A DNA stretch of 64,000 bases from Desulfofustis glycolicus DSM 9705 (GCF_900130015.1 NZ_FQXS01000001.1:124001-188000), one strand, 5' to 3'; counted from the stretch's first letter, positions 44,597-53,002 are shown. The notes: generated from the sequence alone by a model not told the origin. Program-made: numbers and translations.

Positions 44597-45016
44597 TTAA
44601 ACGTGCTTGCTCAGATCGGCCAGCTGCCCCTTGTCGTTTCGGGCAAAGTCCTGGCCGTGCCGGCCCTGTTGGTCCGGACAGTCCGGCAACTGCTGAGTAA
44701 ACTCGGCTGCCGGCAGCGCCCGGACAAAGCCCTTGAACCAGTCGGCCTGGCTGATGGTACGTTTCGTCCCGTCGGTCTCGAAGCTGAAATCGGCCTGCTC
44801 GCCGTCCGGCAACGACTCCATGAAGGCCACCACTTCATCCTTCCGGTCGACGGCGATCTTGCCGGTGGCCACCATCTCGCTGTCGACGAAGCGGGCAAAA
44901 TCGTCCTTGCGCGCCGCCGCCCTGGTCTTCGCGGAACTCTCCCGGTCGGCCTGGCGGGCCGCTTTCTCGGCGGCCAGATCCGCCTCCAGCTGTTTGATCT
45001 TCTCGTCTTTCTCCAT
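44597..45016 (-). CDS. Nested scaffold protein within the protease gene (gpZ-like)
   Basis: Same frame as the protease gene, from an internal ATG at codon 153 (45016). AGGAGG lies eight bases upstream, a ribosome site stronger than that of many neighbours and not needed for the full-length product. The 139-residue product would be pure coiled coil plus tail. In Mu, gpZ is made in this way from gene I and acts as scaffold. Confidence 0.65.
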   Translation of the reverse strand: MEKDEKIKQLEADLAAEKAARQADRESSAKTRAAARKDDFARFVDSEMVATGKIAVDRKDEVVAFMESLPDGEQADFSFETDGTKRTISQADWFKGFVRALPAAEFTQQLPDCPDQQGRHGQDFARNDKGQLADLSKHV

Positions 45017-45472
45017 CTCGTCTTCCTCCTGATCGGTGTCGCGCCGCCCGTCATCGGCCGGCAGCGCAAATTCATGGTCGGTGCACTCGCCGTCCCCGGC
45101 GAACTGCGCCGCTTGTTTGAGGCCCGCCACCTGCGGCAGGGCCGCCCCGAGAAAACCCAGGTGCAGCAGCTTCGCCCCGGCCCCGGTGCGCACGATGCGC
45201 ACTGACCGGTTCTTGAACTTCTTCTGCGCCAGCGCCTCGGCGAAATCCTTGTGCAGCTCGCCGATCCGGCCGAGCAGCACGCCGCCCTTCCGCTTGACCT
45301 CGGCAATCCAGCCCCAGGCCGGACTGTCGGTGGCCGGATGGCCGACCACGATCGGCACCTGGTCCTCGGCGTTGAAGTTGCTCACCATCGCTTCCAGGTC
45401 GGCCTCGCTATAGACGCCCTTGTCCCCGTAGTCGCCGGCCTTGAAGATCTCCGTCCATGCTCCGCTTTTCAT
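44597..45472 (-). CDS. Mu gpI-like prohead protease with scaffold region
   Basis: A 291-residue protein. The N-terminal half (WTEIFKAGDYGDKGVY, VPIVVGHPATDSPAWGWI, FKNRSVRIVR, LLHLGFLGAALPQVAGL) matches the Mu-type prohead protease family. The C-terminal half is a charged coiled coil (EKDEKIKQLEADLAAEKAA) and helical tail typical of scaffolds. An internal start at 45016 would give the scaffold alone, listed separately. It follows gpG by two bases. Confidence 0.85.
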   Translation of the reverse strand: MKSGAWTEIFKAGDYGDKGVYSEADLEAMVSNFNAEDQVPIVVGHPATDSPAWGWIAEVKRKGGVLLGRIGELHKDFAEALAQKKFKNRSVRIVRTGAGAKLLHLGFLGAALPQVAGLKQAAQFAGDGECTDHEFALPADDGRRDTDQEEDEMEKDEKIKQLEADLAAEKAARQADRESSAKTRAAARKDDFARFVDSEMVATGKIAVDRKDEVVAFMESLPDGEQADFSFETDGTKRTISQADWFKGFVRALPAAEFTQQLPDCPDQQGRHGQDFARNDKGQLADLSKHV

Positions 45473-45474
45473 GA

Positions 45475-46029
45475 TCAGCTCCTCTGCATCAGTCGTTGAA
45501 GGTTGGCGCTCACCAGCTCCTCGATATCGCCCCAGTCATCGTCCTGAATCATCATGAACGGCCGGGCCGGCAGTTTCAGGTGCCGCGATCGCTGGTGCGC
45601 GCTGACCTGCACCTCGGTGAGCGGGATCGGTTTGCCGAACGCTTGGGTGATACGCCGCACATGCGCCCGCACCTGCTGGCTGATCTGCTTGTCCACCCCG
45701 AAATGATGGGCGGCGGCATACTCCACGTTGGTGCCCACCCGGACCGCCTCGCTGCTGCCCATGGAGGTGATCGAGTTCATCAGCCGGCCGGTGTCGATCA
45801 GGGTCTGGCCGGAAGCCTGCCCGTAACCGGCCTGGCTGTCGGCCCGGCTGCTCGCCGGCCATTTCTGGGGCCGGCCGCCGACCCGGAAGTTCCAGCGCAC
45901 CGATTCTTCCAGCAGCAGCCCCAAATCGCCGGCGATCGGCAGCAGGTCATCCACCTCCCGGAGCAGCAGCCGCACGGTCCGGTCGAAACCGGCCCGCTCG
46001 AGGCGGTAGGTGAGACCGGAATCGCTCAT
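45475..46029 (-). CDS. Phage virion morphogenesis protein (Mu gpG-like)
   Basis: A 184-residue protein of the virion-morphogenesis family. WNFRVGGRPQKWPASSRAD, LIDTGRLMNSITSM and GTNVEYAAAHHFG are the usual motifs, followed by a basic C-terminal part with ARPFMMIQDDDWGDIEELV. The Mu protein acts in tail completion or head-tail joining. GGAGGGAG precedes the ATG at 46029, which overlaps a possible short gene's stop. Confidence 0.87.
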   Translation of the reverse strand: MSDSGLTYRLERAGFDRTVRLLLREVDDLLPIAGDLGLLLEESVRWNFRVGGRPQKWPASSRADSQAGYGQASGQTLIDTGRLMNSITSMGSSEAVRVGTNVEYAAAHHFGVDKQISQQVRAHVRRITQAFGKPIPLTEVQVSAHQRSRHLKLPARPFMMIQDDDWGDIEELVSANLQRLMQRS

Positions 46030-46202
46030 CGTCTCCCTCCGGGTACCGGTGCCGGGCAGCCGGCAGCGGGATGTATGTTTAAACCCCGTTTAATTTTTCG
46101 CCTGCTGGCCGCACCGGGCACCGCCCGAGTGTCGGGGCGGGCACTACCGTGCGTGCGAATTTGGGCCGTTCTGAGCGTTTCTTGCGCTTTCACTGATCGC
46201 AT
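46026..46202 (-). CDS. Possible short Arg-rich ORF between gpF and gpG
   Basis: A 58-codon frame fills most of the otherwise empty 272 bases between gpF and gpG. Its TGA overlaps the gpG ATG (ATGA), as between many genes in this late operon. The product is basic (SRRKIKRGLNIHPAAG). There is no clear ribosome site, and composition could be chance. A perfect palindrome lies just upstream. Confidence 0.3.
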   Translation of the reverse strand: MRSVKAQETLRTAQIRTHGSARPDTRAVPGAASRRKIKRGLNIHPAAGCPAPVPGGRR

Positions 46203-46215
46203 GTTATTTTTTCAT

Positions 46216-46232
46216 CATGTCGCAGCGACATG
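46216..46232. repeat. 17-base palindrome between gpF and gpG
   Basis: CATGTCGC and GCGACATG flank one A. It lies in a short AT-rich dip in the late operon, 69 bases after the gpF stop. The one-base centre argues for a protein-binding site rather than a terminator; an internal late promoter is possible. Confidence 0.4.
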
Positions 46233-46301
46233 CCCGTCGTGCCGGTCGGGGGGGCCACCCTGCCAGACAGGCCTGCACGAGTCGGTCGGTGGCCCGGCCG
46301 A

Positions 46302-47552
46302 TCATCGCGGGTACAGCAGCAAACCCCGCCGCTGCCGCTCCGCGTAGTCAAGATCCGGCTCCCCGCTCTTCAGCGGCAGAAAAGCCGTCACCCCCTGAAA
46401 CTCTCCGTCGGCCACTTCGAACACCGCCAGCCCGGCAAGCCGCTGCTTATCCTCGGTCTTCCACAGCCCCACATAGCGTTTGGCCAGCCGCACCGCGCCG
46501 GACTTCTCGTCTTTCTGCGGGGTCAACCAGATCTCCAGCGGCCGCTCGATCATCTCCGCCAGCAGGCCGATCGACTCGCCGTGTCCGGCCTTGCCGAACT
46601 TCCAGCGCGGCTCCGTCCCCGGCGTCTTGTCGATGAGGAAGCTGCGCAGCGACAGCACCACCGGCTCGCCGGCGCCGTCGGTGAGGATGCTCTGCTCGCC
46701 GAACCGCTCGATAAACGCCTGCCGGTAAAACTCGTCACCGCGCCCGGCCGGCAGCAGGGCGCTTTCATCCAGATCAGCGATCGCCGCCGGCCGGATGTTG
46801 CGCAGCGCCGGGCGGCGAAAATCGTCCGGACCGCGCAGGTCGGGCAGCGGTTCGAATTGTTTCCTGGCGGCGCGGCCGATCCCGCCGAAGGCCGCCTTAC
46901 CGGGATGGTAGTTAAAGCCGGGATCAGGCAGCAGCTGCTGCATGGCGATCTGTTCACCGGTCGCCGGATGGGGAATGAGCACCGCCGTGTTGGTCGGGTC
47001 CTCGGTCTCGACGCTCAGCCCGCGCCGTTTGACCTGGCCGGCGGTGAGCGAAATGGTCGAGCAGCGGCAGCGAAAGCCGTTCGGCGGATACCAGGTGTCC
47101 CAGAACGGATGATCGGCCGGGAAGACCTTGCCGTCCATGGCCCGGTGGGTGGGCCGGGTGCGCCGGTCGTTGACCGCGTTGTACATCAGATACGGAAACG
47201 TCCCGGTCCGCTCCTTCTGCCGCTGCCAGCGGCCGGCGTTGTAGGCCGTCTGGATGTTGGTGCGAAAGATGTTCTGCACCCGCCATTCCCGCTTGCCGCT
47301 CCAGCCGCGCCGGGCAAATATCTCGGCGCACTGCTTCTTGAACTCGCCGTAGCTGATGCCGTCCTCGATCGCCCGCTGCAGCGCCTGATAGACACTGCTC
47401 AGCTCGTCACCCTTGGCGATGCCGGAGACGGCAAAAGCCTTGAGCCGGGTCTCGTTGTCCAATTTGGCAAAGGCCGCCGGGCCGAGCTGGATCTTATCCT
47501 TCCAGAAGGCGATCGCCTCTTGCATCGGCAGCGCTTCAAGCGTCAGGGTCAT
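46302..47552 (-). CDS. Mu F-like minor head protein
   Basis: A 416-residue protein. The core (about 110-200) has the gpF family features: RTNIQTAYNAGRWQRQ, YNAVNDRRTRPTHRAMDG, then FWDTWYPPNGFRCRCSTISL. The C-terminal region (about 290-416) with LPAGRGDEFYRQAFIERFG and KDEKSGAVRLAKRYVGLW resembles the barnase-EndoU-like domain fused to gpF in many phages. It acts in head assembly at the portal. It overlaps the portal gene by 17 bases. Confidence 0.87.
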   Translation of the reverse strand: MTLTLEALPMQEAIAFWKDKIQLGPAAFAKLDNETRLKAFAVSGIAKGDELSSVYQALQRAIEDGISYGEFKKQCAEIFARRGWSGKREWRVQNIFRTNIQTAYNAGRWQRQKERTGTFPYLMYNAVNDRRTRPTHRAMDGKVFPADHPFWDTWYPPNGFRCRCSTISLTAGQVKRRGLSVETEDPTNTAVLIPHPATGEQIAMQQLLPDPGFNYHPGKAAFGGIGRAARKQFEPLPDLRGPDDFRRPALRNIRPAAIADLDESALLPAGRGDEFYRQAFIERFGEQSILTDGAGEPVVLSLRSFLIDKTPGTEPRWKFGKAGHGESIGLLAEMIERPLEIWLTPQKDEKSGAVRLAKRYVGLWKTEDKQRLAGLAVFEVADGEFQGVTAFLPLKSGEPDLDYAERQRRGLLLYPR

Positions 47553-49056
47553 CGCCGCCCTCCGCCGTTTCTTGCTTGGCCGTATAGCTGCCGTAGAGCG
47601 ATGCCGCCGTCAGCGTCCTGGTGAGCAGATCGCCCAGGGCCTCGGTTTCCAGATCCGGATACAATTCGAGCAGGCGCTCCATCGCCTCTTCATAGGACTC
47701 GGCCGACTCCACCACACCGAGCAGCTTGGCTTCGTTGGCCGCAAGGATGCCCGTCGCCGTGGCGGCGCTGCGCTCGGCCAGCTCTTCCAGGGCCTGCTGC
47801 TCGGCGGTAAACGGCTCGTCGCTGCGGGCAAAGTCGGCGCCGGTCTCACCGCCGCCGGCCGGACGCACCGCCGGAGCGGCCACCATCTCATCGTCATCAC
47901 GGTACTCCTCGCCGATGCCGAACTTGTCGTAGGCCCAGCGCAGCGGCACCCGGCCGGGCATCGCTTTGATCGCCAGATTGGCCACCGCCGCCCAGCCTTT
48001 GGGCGGCTCCTGTTCCTCGAGCCAGACAAACTTCGGCGGCGCCGCCTTGTCGCCCAGGTTCAGCTCGGTGATCCAGGCAAACAGCCGGTTCATCACCCGG
48101 CCGACCAGCTTGCCGTCGGCCTCGACGATCTCGTCGCGCAGGCCGCTGTGCGTCTCCGCCGCCGCCCGCGAACCGGAGCTGCCGTCCATCTCGGTGGACA
48201 GCGTCTGGCCGACCAGCACCTTGCTGATCTCACCGTTGCAGGTCCGGATCAGCCGCTCGTGGATCTCCGGATTGGCGCCCTCGGTCAGGTGAAAATCCAC
48301 CTTCGCCCCTTCCGGCACCACCGCTACCGGATCGACGACCATCGCCACCAGCGCGCCGAGCAGCTCGCGCCGTTGAGGCTCTTCAGCCTTGCCGCCGAGC
48401 TGGGCGATAATCCACGGCAGGCCGTACTTCTCTGCCAGCGTCACCCACCATTTCCAGCCAGAATGCTTGAACAGGTACGGCCAGTAGCAGCGCGACAGCA
48501 GCGCCTCGCCGTAGGGGTTGTCGGTGCTTGCCATGTGGGAGGCAACCAGCGCCTTGTAGGGCGGCAGCTCCATGCCGTAGCTCGGCTCGGTCAGCGTCTG
48601 CAGCCGCCACTGCACCCCGGTATGGATCAGCCGCCGGTTGGGGATGTCGCGCAGAAACGCCGGCAGCCAGACCCCACTCTCAAAACGCCACACCACCTCC
48701 AGGGCCCGGTGGCCGCGCAGCGCCGCCTCCTGCAGAATGCCGAGGCTGTTCTCCAGCGGATACTCCTCATGCTCTTCGAGCTGTGCCAGCGCCTGCTGGC
48801 ACAGCTCGGCGGCCCGCACATCGGCGCTCTGTTCGCCGCCGGCCTTGACCTGCCATTCCCGGCGCAGCATGCCGGAGCGGCGGTCGATTACTTTGGCGAT
48901 GACATGCGAATCGGACATCACCTGGTCGTAAATCTGGTGGCTCAGTCCGGCCTTGCGCAGCACCTCGTCGGGGTTGGGCAGGGCCGACAGCCCGCGCACG
49001 AAGCTCGGGTCGCTCGTATGATCGGCGATCTGCCGCAGCAGCTCTTCGTTGTTCAT
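47536..49056 (-). CDS. DUF935 portal protein (Mu gp29-like)
   Basis: A 506-residue portal of the DUF935 family, forming the ring for DNA passage at the head vertex. DPSFVRGLSALPNPDEVLRKAG, the QVMSDSHVIAKVIDRRSGMLRREWQV segment and PYGEALLSRCYWPYLFKHSGWKWWVTLAEKYG are characteristic. A flexible acidic C-terminus (about 400-506) follows. It starts one base after the large-terminase stop and overlaps gpF at its end. Confidence 0.9.
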   Translation of the reverse strand: MNNEELLRQIADHTSDPSFVRGLSALPNPDEVLRKAGLSHQIYDQVMSDSHVIAKVIDRRSGMLRREWQVKAGGEQSADVRAAELCQQALAQLEEHEEYPLENSLGILQEAALRGHRALEVVWRFESGVWLPAFLRDIPNRRLIHTGVQWRLQTLTEPSYGMELPPYKALVASHMASTDNPYGEALLSRCYWPYLFKHSGWKWWVTLAEKYGLPWIIAQLGGKAEEPQRRELLGALVAMVVDPVAVVPEGAKVDFHLTEGANPEIHERLIRTCNGEISKVLVGQTLSTEMDGSSGSRAAAETHSGLRDEIVEADGKLVGRVMNRLFAWITELNLGDKAAPPKFVWLEEQEPPKGWAAVANLAIKAMPGRVPLRWAYDKFGIGEEYRDDDEMVAAPAVRPAGGGETGADFARSDEPFTAEQQALEELAERSAATATGILAANEAKLLGVVESAESYEEAMERLLELYPDLETEALGDLLTRTLTAASLYGSYTAKQETAEGGDDPDA

Positions 49057-49057
49057 T

Positions 49058-50686
49058 TCAGAACCCCCTCACCATGCGGGACGCTTGACGCGGAGCGGTC
49101 AGCGGAACAAAATATGCCGGCGGCATCTTATTCAGCGCTGCATACTCCGCCAGGGCCAGCGATATGGCAAAGTCGCCATGGCGCACCAGGTCCGGGTCTT
49201 TGAAGTCTTTGCGTTCGACCCGCGCCACCATGGGGATACCGTCGATTTCCTCGACCGTCCGCAGATCCTGTTCAAGCGACGCGTCCCGGGGCAGATCGTA
49301 GTTGTCATCCTCGAAGCACGTGATCATCTTCGGCATCCACGCCCCGTACCATTTGCGCGACAGGTCGATCTGATGGATACAGTCGCGGCCGAAGTCGGCA
49401 GCAAATTCGTCGGCGGTATACTCGGCCATCTGCTGTCCCGGGCCGGTCGCATCCATGGCCGCGCCCGCAAACCTGGGCAACCCCCTGAGCACCGCCCACC
49501 AGATCTGCTCCTGCTGCCGGTTCGGGACGTTGTTCAACTCCACGACGAACGGGGCCTTCCGGTCGAGGTTATGCTGGATGGTCAGCGGGGTGATGACCGA
49601 AAAATGGCGATGCCTGGCAAAGTCCATCCCCGCCACATGCTCGAGCGATGGATCAAGCGCCACCAACAGCGGGGCGATGGACCGCTTGATGAAATCGTCG
49701 GCCCAGGATCTTCGTTCGCTATCAGGCCGACGGACAAAATCATCATCGAGCGTTGCCCGCAGGACGGGCCGTTCTTCTTTCATGGCCCGCTCGATCCAGA
49801 CACCGGGTATCGAGACGCCGCCACTGTCCCGGGGTATCGCGTCAAGCTCTTCGCGCATGGCCGCCTTGCGCGGGCCGTATGCCGCCCGGATGCGTTTGTA
49901 CCACTCCTCTTTGCCGGTCGGGGTCGGCGTCCAACCCTTCATCAGGCAGACCCGCTCGTACAGGCCGTTCTCCACCGCCTGATCGAAGGTGACCGCGAAG
50001 ACTACGGCGTCGCTTTTTTCTCCGTACCGGCCGGCCTCGATATCCTTGATAAGCTGGTTGAAGGGGTTGCCCTTGCCGTTATGCGAGGAGATAATGACAA
50101 TCTCGCCGCCCCAGATGAGCAGTGCCGTGGCCGCATCGAGCACGCCTTGGACATCGGCATGAAACGCCGCCTCGTCGATGCGGACCTTGCCCTGCAGACC
50201 GCGGATGTTGGCGGGGCGGCTGGAGAGCGCCACGATCTGATACCCGGAGGCAAACCGGATGCGATAGGCATTGATATGCCGGGAATACCCCTTGTCGTCC
50301 TGGTCATCGAACAGGAATTCTTCAATCCCGGACACGCCCTGGCCCTGGGCCTCGGCGATCACTCGGGCGAACTTGGCGCAGTAGCCGACAAACTCCAGAC
50401 CTTTTTCTTTGGTGTCGCCGATATAGTAGATATTGTCGCCGCCGGCGCTTTTCCTGCTGCCGGCGGTAATGGTGTCGTCCAGGGCCTGGCAGAAGGTGAT
50501 GCCGGTCCGCCTTCCCTTCGGGCACACCTTGATCCCGGCCTTGATGGCCAGCCAGGCAGCCTGGTGCGCCATCAGCACACCCTCGGCCAACGGGTCGAAC
50601 CCTTCGGGGATCTCCCGGGCCTGCGGCGGCAGCTCGTCCCATTCGACCACCCGGATCGTGCTTTTCAGTGGAGTCAAAGCGCCCAT
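49058..50686 (-). CDS. Large terminase subunit (Mu gp28-like)
   Basis: A 542-residue DNA-packaging motor. The N-terminal ATPase has a Walker A-like CPKGRRTG (55-62) and a coupled Walker B region near KVRIDEAAFH; the C-terminal nuclease domain has MDFARHRHFSV and FAGAAMDATGPGQQ with acidic metal ligands. It packages phage DNA with flanking host DNA in Mu-like phages. It abuts the small terminase gene with no gap. Confidence 0.92.
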   Translation of the reverse strand: MGALTPLKSTIRVVEWDELPPQAREIPEGFDPLAEGVLMAHQAAWLAIKAGIKVCPKGRRTGITFCQALDDTITAGSRKSAGGDNIYYIGDTKEKGLEFVGYCAKFARVIAEAQGQGVSGIEEFLFDDQDDKGYSRHINAYRIRFASGYQIVALSSRPANIRGLQGKVRIDEAAFHADVQGVLDAATALLIWGGEIVIISSHNGKGNPFNQLIKDIEAGRYGEKSDAVVFAVTFDQAVENGLYERVCLMKGWTPTPTGKEEWYKRIRAAYGPRKAAMREELDAIPRDSGGVSIPGVWIERAMKEERPVLRATLDDDFVRRPDSERRSWADDFIKRSIAPLLVALDPSLEHVAGMDFARHRHFSVITPLTIQHNLDRKAPFVVELNNVPNRQQEQIWWAVLRGLPRFAGAAMDATGPGQQMAEYTADEFAADFGRDCIHQIDLSRKWYGAWMPKMITCFEDDNYDLPRDASLEQDLRTVEEIDGIPMVARVERKDFKDPDLVRHGDFAISLALAEYAALNKMPPAYFVPLTAPRQASRMVRGF

Positions 50687-51250
50687 CTACGCGACTCCCA
50701 GCACTTTGCGCCGCCAGAAATCCGCCTGTTCGGCATCCATACCCTGTGCGCGGGCTTCATCTTCCACGGCCGCGGCCGCCTGTTCGAGGGCCTGTTTGCG
50801 GATCTCCGCCTCGCGTTTGACGTTCAGCGTCGCCGAGGCCTCGAGACGCTGCGCAGCCAGCGCCAGGGCCTTGAGGTTGTGAATCACGTCCGGGATCGTC
50901 TCTTCGTTTAACTCGGCATCCTGCAGCTTCAGGCTGAGGTCGAAGGCCAGCGTCCGCAGCACCTCGTTGACCAGGTTGCCCACCTGTCCCTGGGGGGCGG
51001 CGCCCAGTTTGCCGATCCACATCTTGGCGATCTCTCGGGACTGCTGCAGCTTCTCGCCGGCCTGCCGCATGGACAGGCTGTAGCGGTTGACCGCCGACTT
51101 GCTCAGCCGCTCATCGCGGCCGTCCGCCTCGAGGATCTCGTTGATCCTGGCGGTGGCGTCAAGTTGCGTGACGCGCGGATCGCGCAGCAGCTCCTGCAAC
51201 CGCTCGAGGATATCTTCGGGCAATCTGTCGATGGTCGAGGGTTTGCCCAT
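50687..51250 (-). CDS. Small terminase subunit (DUF3486, Mu gp27-like)
   Basis: A 187-residue protein starting MGKPSTIDRLPEDILERLQELLRDPR, the standard DUF3486 opening, with a helix-turn-helix-like region (TQLDATARINEIL, SKSAVNRYSL) that would recognise packaging DNA, and a long helical C-terminus. It pairs with the large terminase directly downstream. Confidence 0.9.
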   Translation of the reverse strand: MGKPSTIDRLPEDILERLQELLRDPRVTQLDATARINEILEADGRDERLSKSAVNRYSLSMRQAGEKLQQSREIAKMWIGKLGAAPQGQVGNLVNEVLRTLAFDLSLKLQDAELNEETIPDVIHNLKALALAAQRLEASATLNVKREAEIRKQALEQAAAAVEDEARAQGMDAEQADFWRRKVLGVA

Positions 51251-51253
51251 GTG

Positions 51254-51550
51254 CTACAGCTCCGGCACCGGGCGCTTGACGCCGGGCACGACGGTGGCGC
51301 CGCCGGCGACATCGAGGCCCCGCGTTGTCAGTCGGGCGACCTGTACGCCGATGCTATCGTCGATGGCGATCAGTCCCTGTTCGGCCAGCCAGGCCAGCTC
51401 GGTGCGCAGCCGGTCCAGGCTGATATTGTGGCCTACGGCCCCGAGCGCCGCCCGCAACACGTGCTCGTTGTGGCTGTAGTCGGCATCTTCGGCAAGCACC
51501 CGCAGCACGACGAGCCGCAGATCTTCCTGTACAAGTTTGGCAAAGCTCAT
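51254..51550 (-). CDS. Mu gp26-like winged-helix protein
   Basis: A 98-residue protein. LVQEDLRLVVLRVLAEDADYSHNEHVLRAAL and LRTELAWLAEQGLIAID have the winged-helix layout of the ArsR-like protein regularly found between DUF2730 and DUF3486 genes in Mu-like phages. Function is not known, perhaps packaging or late regulation. The ATG at 51550 shares a base with the previous stop (TGATG). Confidence 0.82.
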   Translation of the reverse strand: MSFAKLVQEDLRLVVLRVLAEDADYSHNEHVLRAALGAVGHNISLDRLRTELAWLAEQGLIAIDDSIGVQVARLTTRGLDVAGGATVVPGVKRPVPEL

Positions 51551-51945
51551 CACGGCTCGATCCTCAAGTGGTGTTGGTTGAGCAGGTCCACAGCTCGGTT
51601 GATGCCGCTCAGGCGGCCGTCAAGCGTCCCGAGCTTTTCCGTCAGCGAGCCGATCTGGTCGGAGAGCTTACCGATCTCCGCCCGGCTCGGCAGATGGTGC
51701 ACGTCCCGCTCGATGTCGGTGATCCGCCGCAACCGTTCGTCGCAGTCGCGGTCGCGCTTTTCACGCGCCGCGGCCAGGCCGGTGATCGACACACCATGAT
51801 CGTTCACCGTCTCCTCCAGGGCGACGAAGCGCTTGTCGGTGGCCTTCTTCCGCCGGTCCCACCAGACATAGCCGCCGATGGCCATGGTGCCGGCGAGCTG
51901 GGCGACGTCGAACCAGAAGCGCCACACCGTGTAGTCCTCAATCAC
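51550..51945 (-). CDS. DUF2730 protein (Mu gp25-like)
   Basis: A 131-residue protein with one N-terminal membrane helix (WFDVAQLAGTMAIGGYVWW) and a long coiled coil (about 50-131, HHLPSRAEIGKLSDQIGSLTEKLGTL), the hallmark of DUF2730. The start is a GTG at 51945 with GGGAGGGA upstream, overlapping the DksA-like gene by eight bases. Role unknown; the layout recalls spanin- or sensor-like membrane proteins. Confidence 0.83.
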   Translation of the reverse strand: MIEDYTVWRFWFDVAQLAGTMAIGGYVWWDRRKKATDKRFVALEETVNDHGVSITGLAAAREKRDRDCDERLRRITDIERDVHHLPSRAEIGKLSDQIGSLTEKLGTLDGRLSGINRAVDLLNQHHLRIEP

Positions 51946-52153
51946 GCGTCCCTCCCGTCCGTTCAAGCCGCTCGGCGCAGTGCACGCAGTGCACGCAGCC
52001 GGGCACAGCCAGCCGCCGGGCCTCGGGAATCGGCTCGCCGCACTCGCGGCAGACCAGCGCCGACGGCCCGCGCCGGCGGCGGCAGGCATGCAGCGCCAGG
52101 GCCTGGCGGCGGTCGCGTTCCTCGAACTCCTGGGCTCGGTCGAATTGGTCCAT
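51938..52153 (-). CDS. DksA/TraR-type zinc-finger protein
   Basis: A 71-residue protein. C-R-E-C-G-E-P-I-P-EAR-x(8)-C-x2-C is the C4 zinc finger of TraR/DksA proteins that enter the RNA polymerase secondary channel. The N-terminal helix is short, as in phage TraR-like forms. It opens the late gene block, where it could tune host transcription during lytic growth. GAGGAG lies just before its ATG at 52153. Confidence 0.87.
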   Translation of the reverse strand: MDQFDRAQEFEERDRRQALALHACRRRRGPSALVCRECGEPIPEARRLAVPGCVHCVHCAERLERTGGTRD

Positions 52154-52181
52154 GCTCCTCGCTCTCTGTAAACGGTAACGT

Positions 52182-52212
52182 CCGGGGCAGGGCTGGTAAG
52201 ACCCTGCCCCGG
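52182..52212. repeat. Perfect hairpin in the late-operon leader
   Basis: CCGGGGCAGGG and CCCTGCCCCGG form an 11-base-pair stem with a 9-base loop. It lies 29 bases upstream of the first late gene (start 52153), inside the presumed late leader. No T run follows on the minus strand, so an attenuator or mRNA 5' stabiliser is more likely than a simple terminator. Confidence 0.5.
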
Positions 52213-52250
52213 CGCAGGCCGGTGACCGAAGGCTGGCGGTTTTTCGCTCT

Positions 52251-52261
52251 GGGGGGGGGGG
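52251..52261. repeat. Eleven-base poly-G tract in the early/late gap
   Basis: An uninterrupted run of 11 G (C on the coding strand) in the 228-base gap between early and late genes, where a late promoter would lie. Such tracts slip during replication and can change promoter spacing. Confidence 0.7.
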
Positions 52262-52344
52262 CGAAGCGGCCTCTGGGGTTACTACTACTCGGATGGGTAG
52301 TTGTTTGTTAGCGAAGCGCTTCGGTATGTGGGGAAAAAGGAAGG

Positions 52345-52371
52345 ACCGGGCCGGAGAACATCCGGCCCGGT
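52345..52371 (-). terminator. Rho-independent terminator after early/middle genes
   Basis: ACCGGGCCGGA and TCCGGCCCGGT form a perfect 11-base-pair stem with a 5-base loop. On the minus strand it is followed by CCTTCCTTTTT. It begins 10 bases after the stop of the 52382-52609 gene and separates early/middle from late genes. Confidence 0.78.
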
Positions 52372-52381
52372 GTGGCGGTCT

Positions 52382-52609
52382 CTAGTGCAGCCCGGTAATC
52401 GCCAGGTCGATGGTGTTCCGCTCTGGGTTAATGATCGTCTCGTTGCGACGCCCACCAATTACAGCCTCAGTCGTTATCTCGCCTGTCTCGCCATCAATGA
52501 TCTGTTCCGGCTTATATGATCGGCGCAATGAGCCATAATCGATCAATTTGGATTTTGCGCCAACAACAGCAACGTGGACAACTGAGGCGGCACGGTTTTT
52601 TGTGGTCAT
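52382..52609 (-). CDS. Small phage protein, unknown
   Basis: A 75-residue protein with no family I recognise; basic and beta-rich (VVHVAVVGAKSKLIDYGSLRRSYKPEQIIDGETGEITTEAVIG). The AGGAG at about 52618 favours the ATG at 52609 over a TTG two codons upstream. It is the last gene before the strong terminator at 52345-52371. Confidence 0.6.
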   Translation of the reverse strand: MTTKNRAASVVHVAVVGAKSKLIDYGSLRRSYKPEQIIDGETGEITTEAVIGGRRNETIINPERNTIDLAITGLH

Positions 52610-52713
52610 GTTCAACTCCTGTGGGCCGCTTCGGGCGGCCAGTTATGCTGGTCATTATGATTCACGATCCTTATACCACGAAAGAAAATCGTCAAGAGCG
52701 TCAGTAGGGATTA

Positions 52714-52941
52714 TCAACCATCTTCTCTCTGATCACGATTCCTTACCTCAAAGACATTCCCACATTTTGGGCAGATTGCTGTGTCGGTATTAGAGATTTT
52801 AACAGAACCGAAAAATAGCAAAACAAAGAGTGCTAAAAGTATGGCGGGTCCGGCGCTTCCATTCACCGCCACCCATGCGCAGAACCCAATAGATGCTAGA
52901 AAAGATAAGAAAAATGCAATTCCGACTATCGTGGTATTCAT
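52714..52941 (-). CDS. Small membrane protein with C-terminal zinc-ribbon Cys pair
   Basis: A 75-residue protein: two hydrophobic segments (about 4-25 and 30-47) then a cytosolic tail with CPKCGNVFEVRNRD, a half zinc ribbon. GAGGT lies upstream of the ATG at 52941. AT-richer than its neighbours. Not assigned to a family; in the accessory part of the middle region it may be a lysogeny or lysis accessory factor. Confidence 0.6.
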   Translation of the reverse strand: MNTTIVGIAFFLSFLASIGFCAWVAVNGSAGPAILLALFVLLFFGSVKISNTDTAICPKCGNVFEVRNRDQREDG

Positions 52942-53002
52942 TGCTTTACCTCAAGTTTACCCCAACCAGGCACTACACCGGTCAAGCCGGTGAGCGCCGC
53001 TA

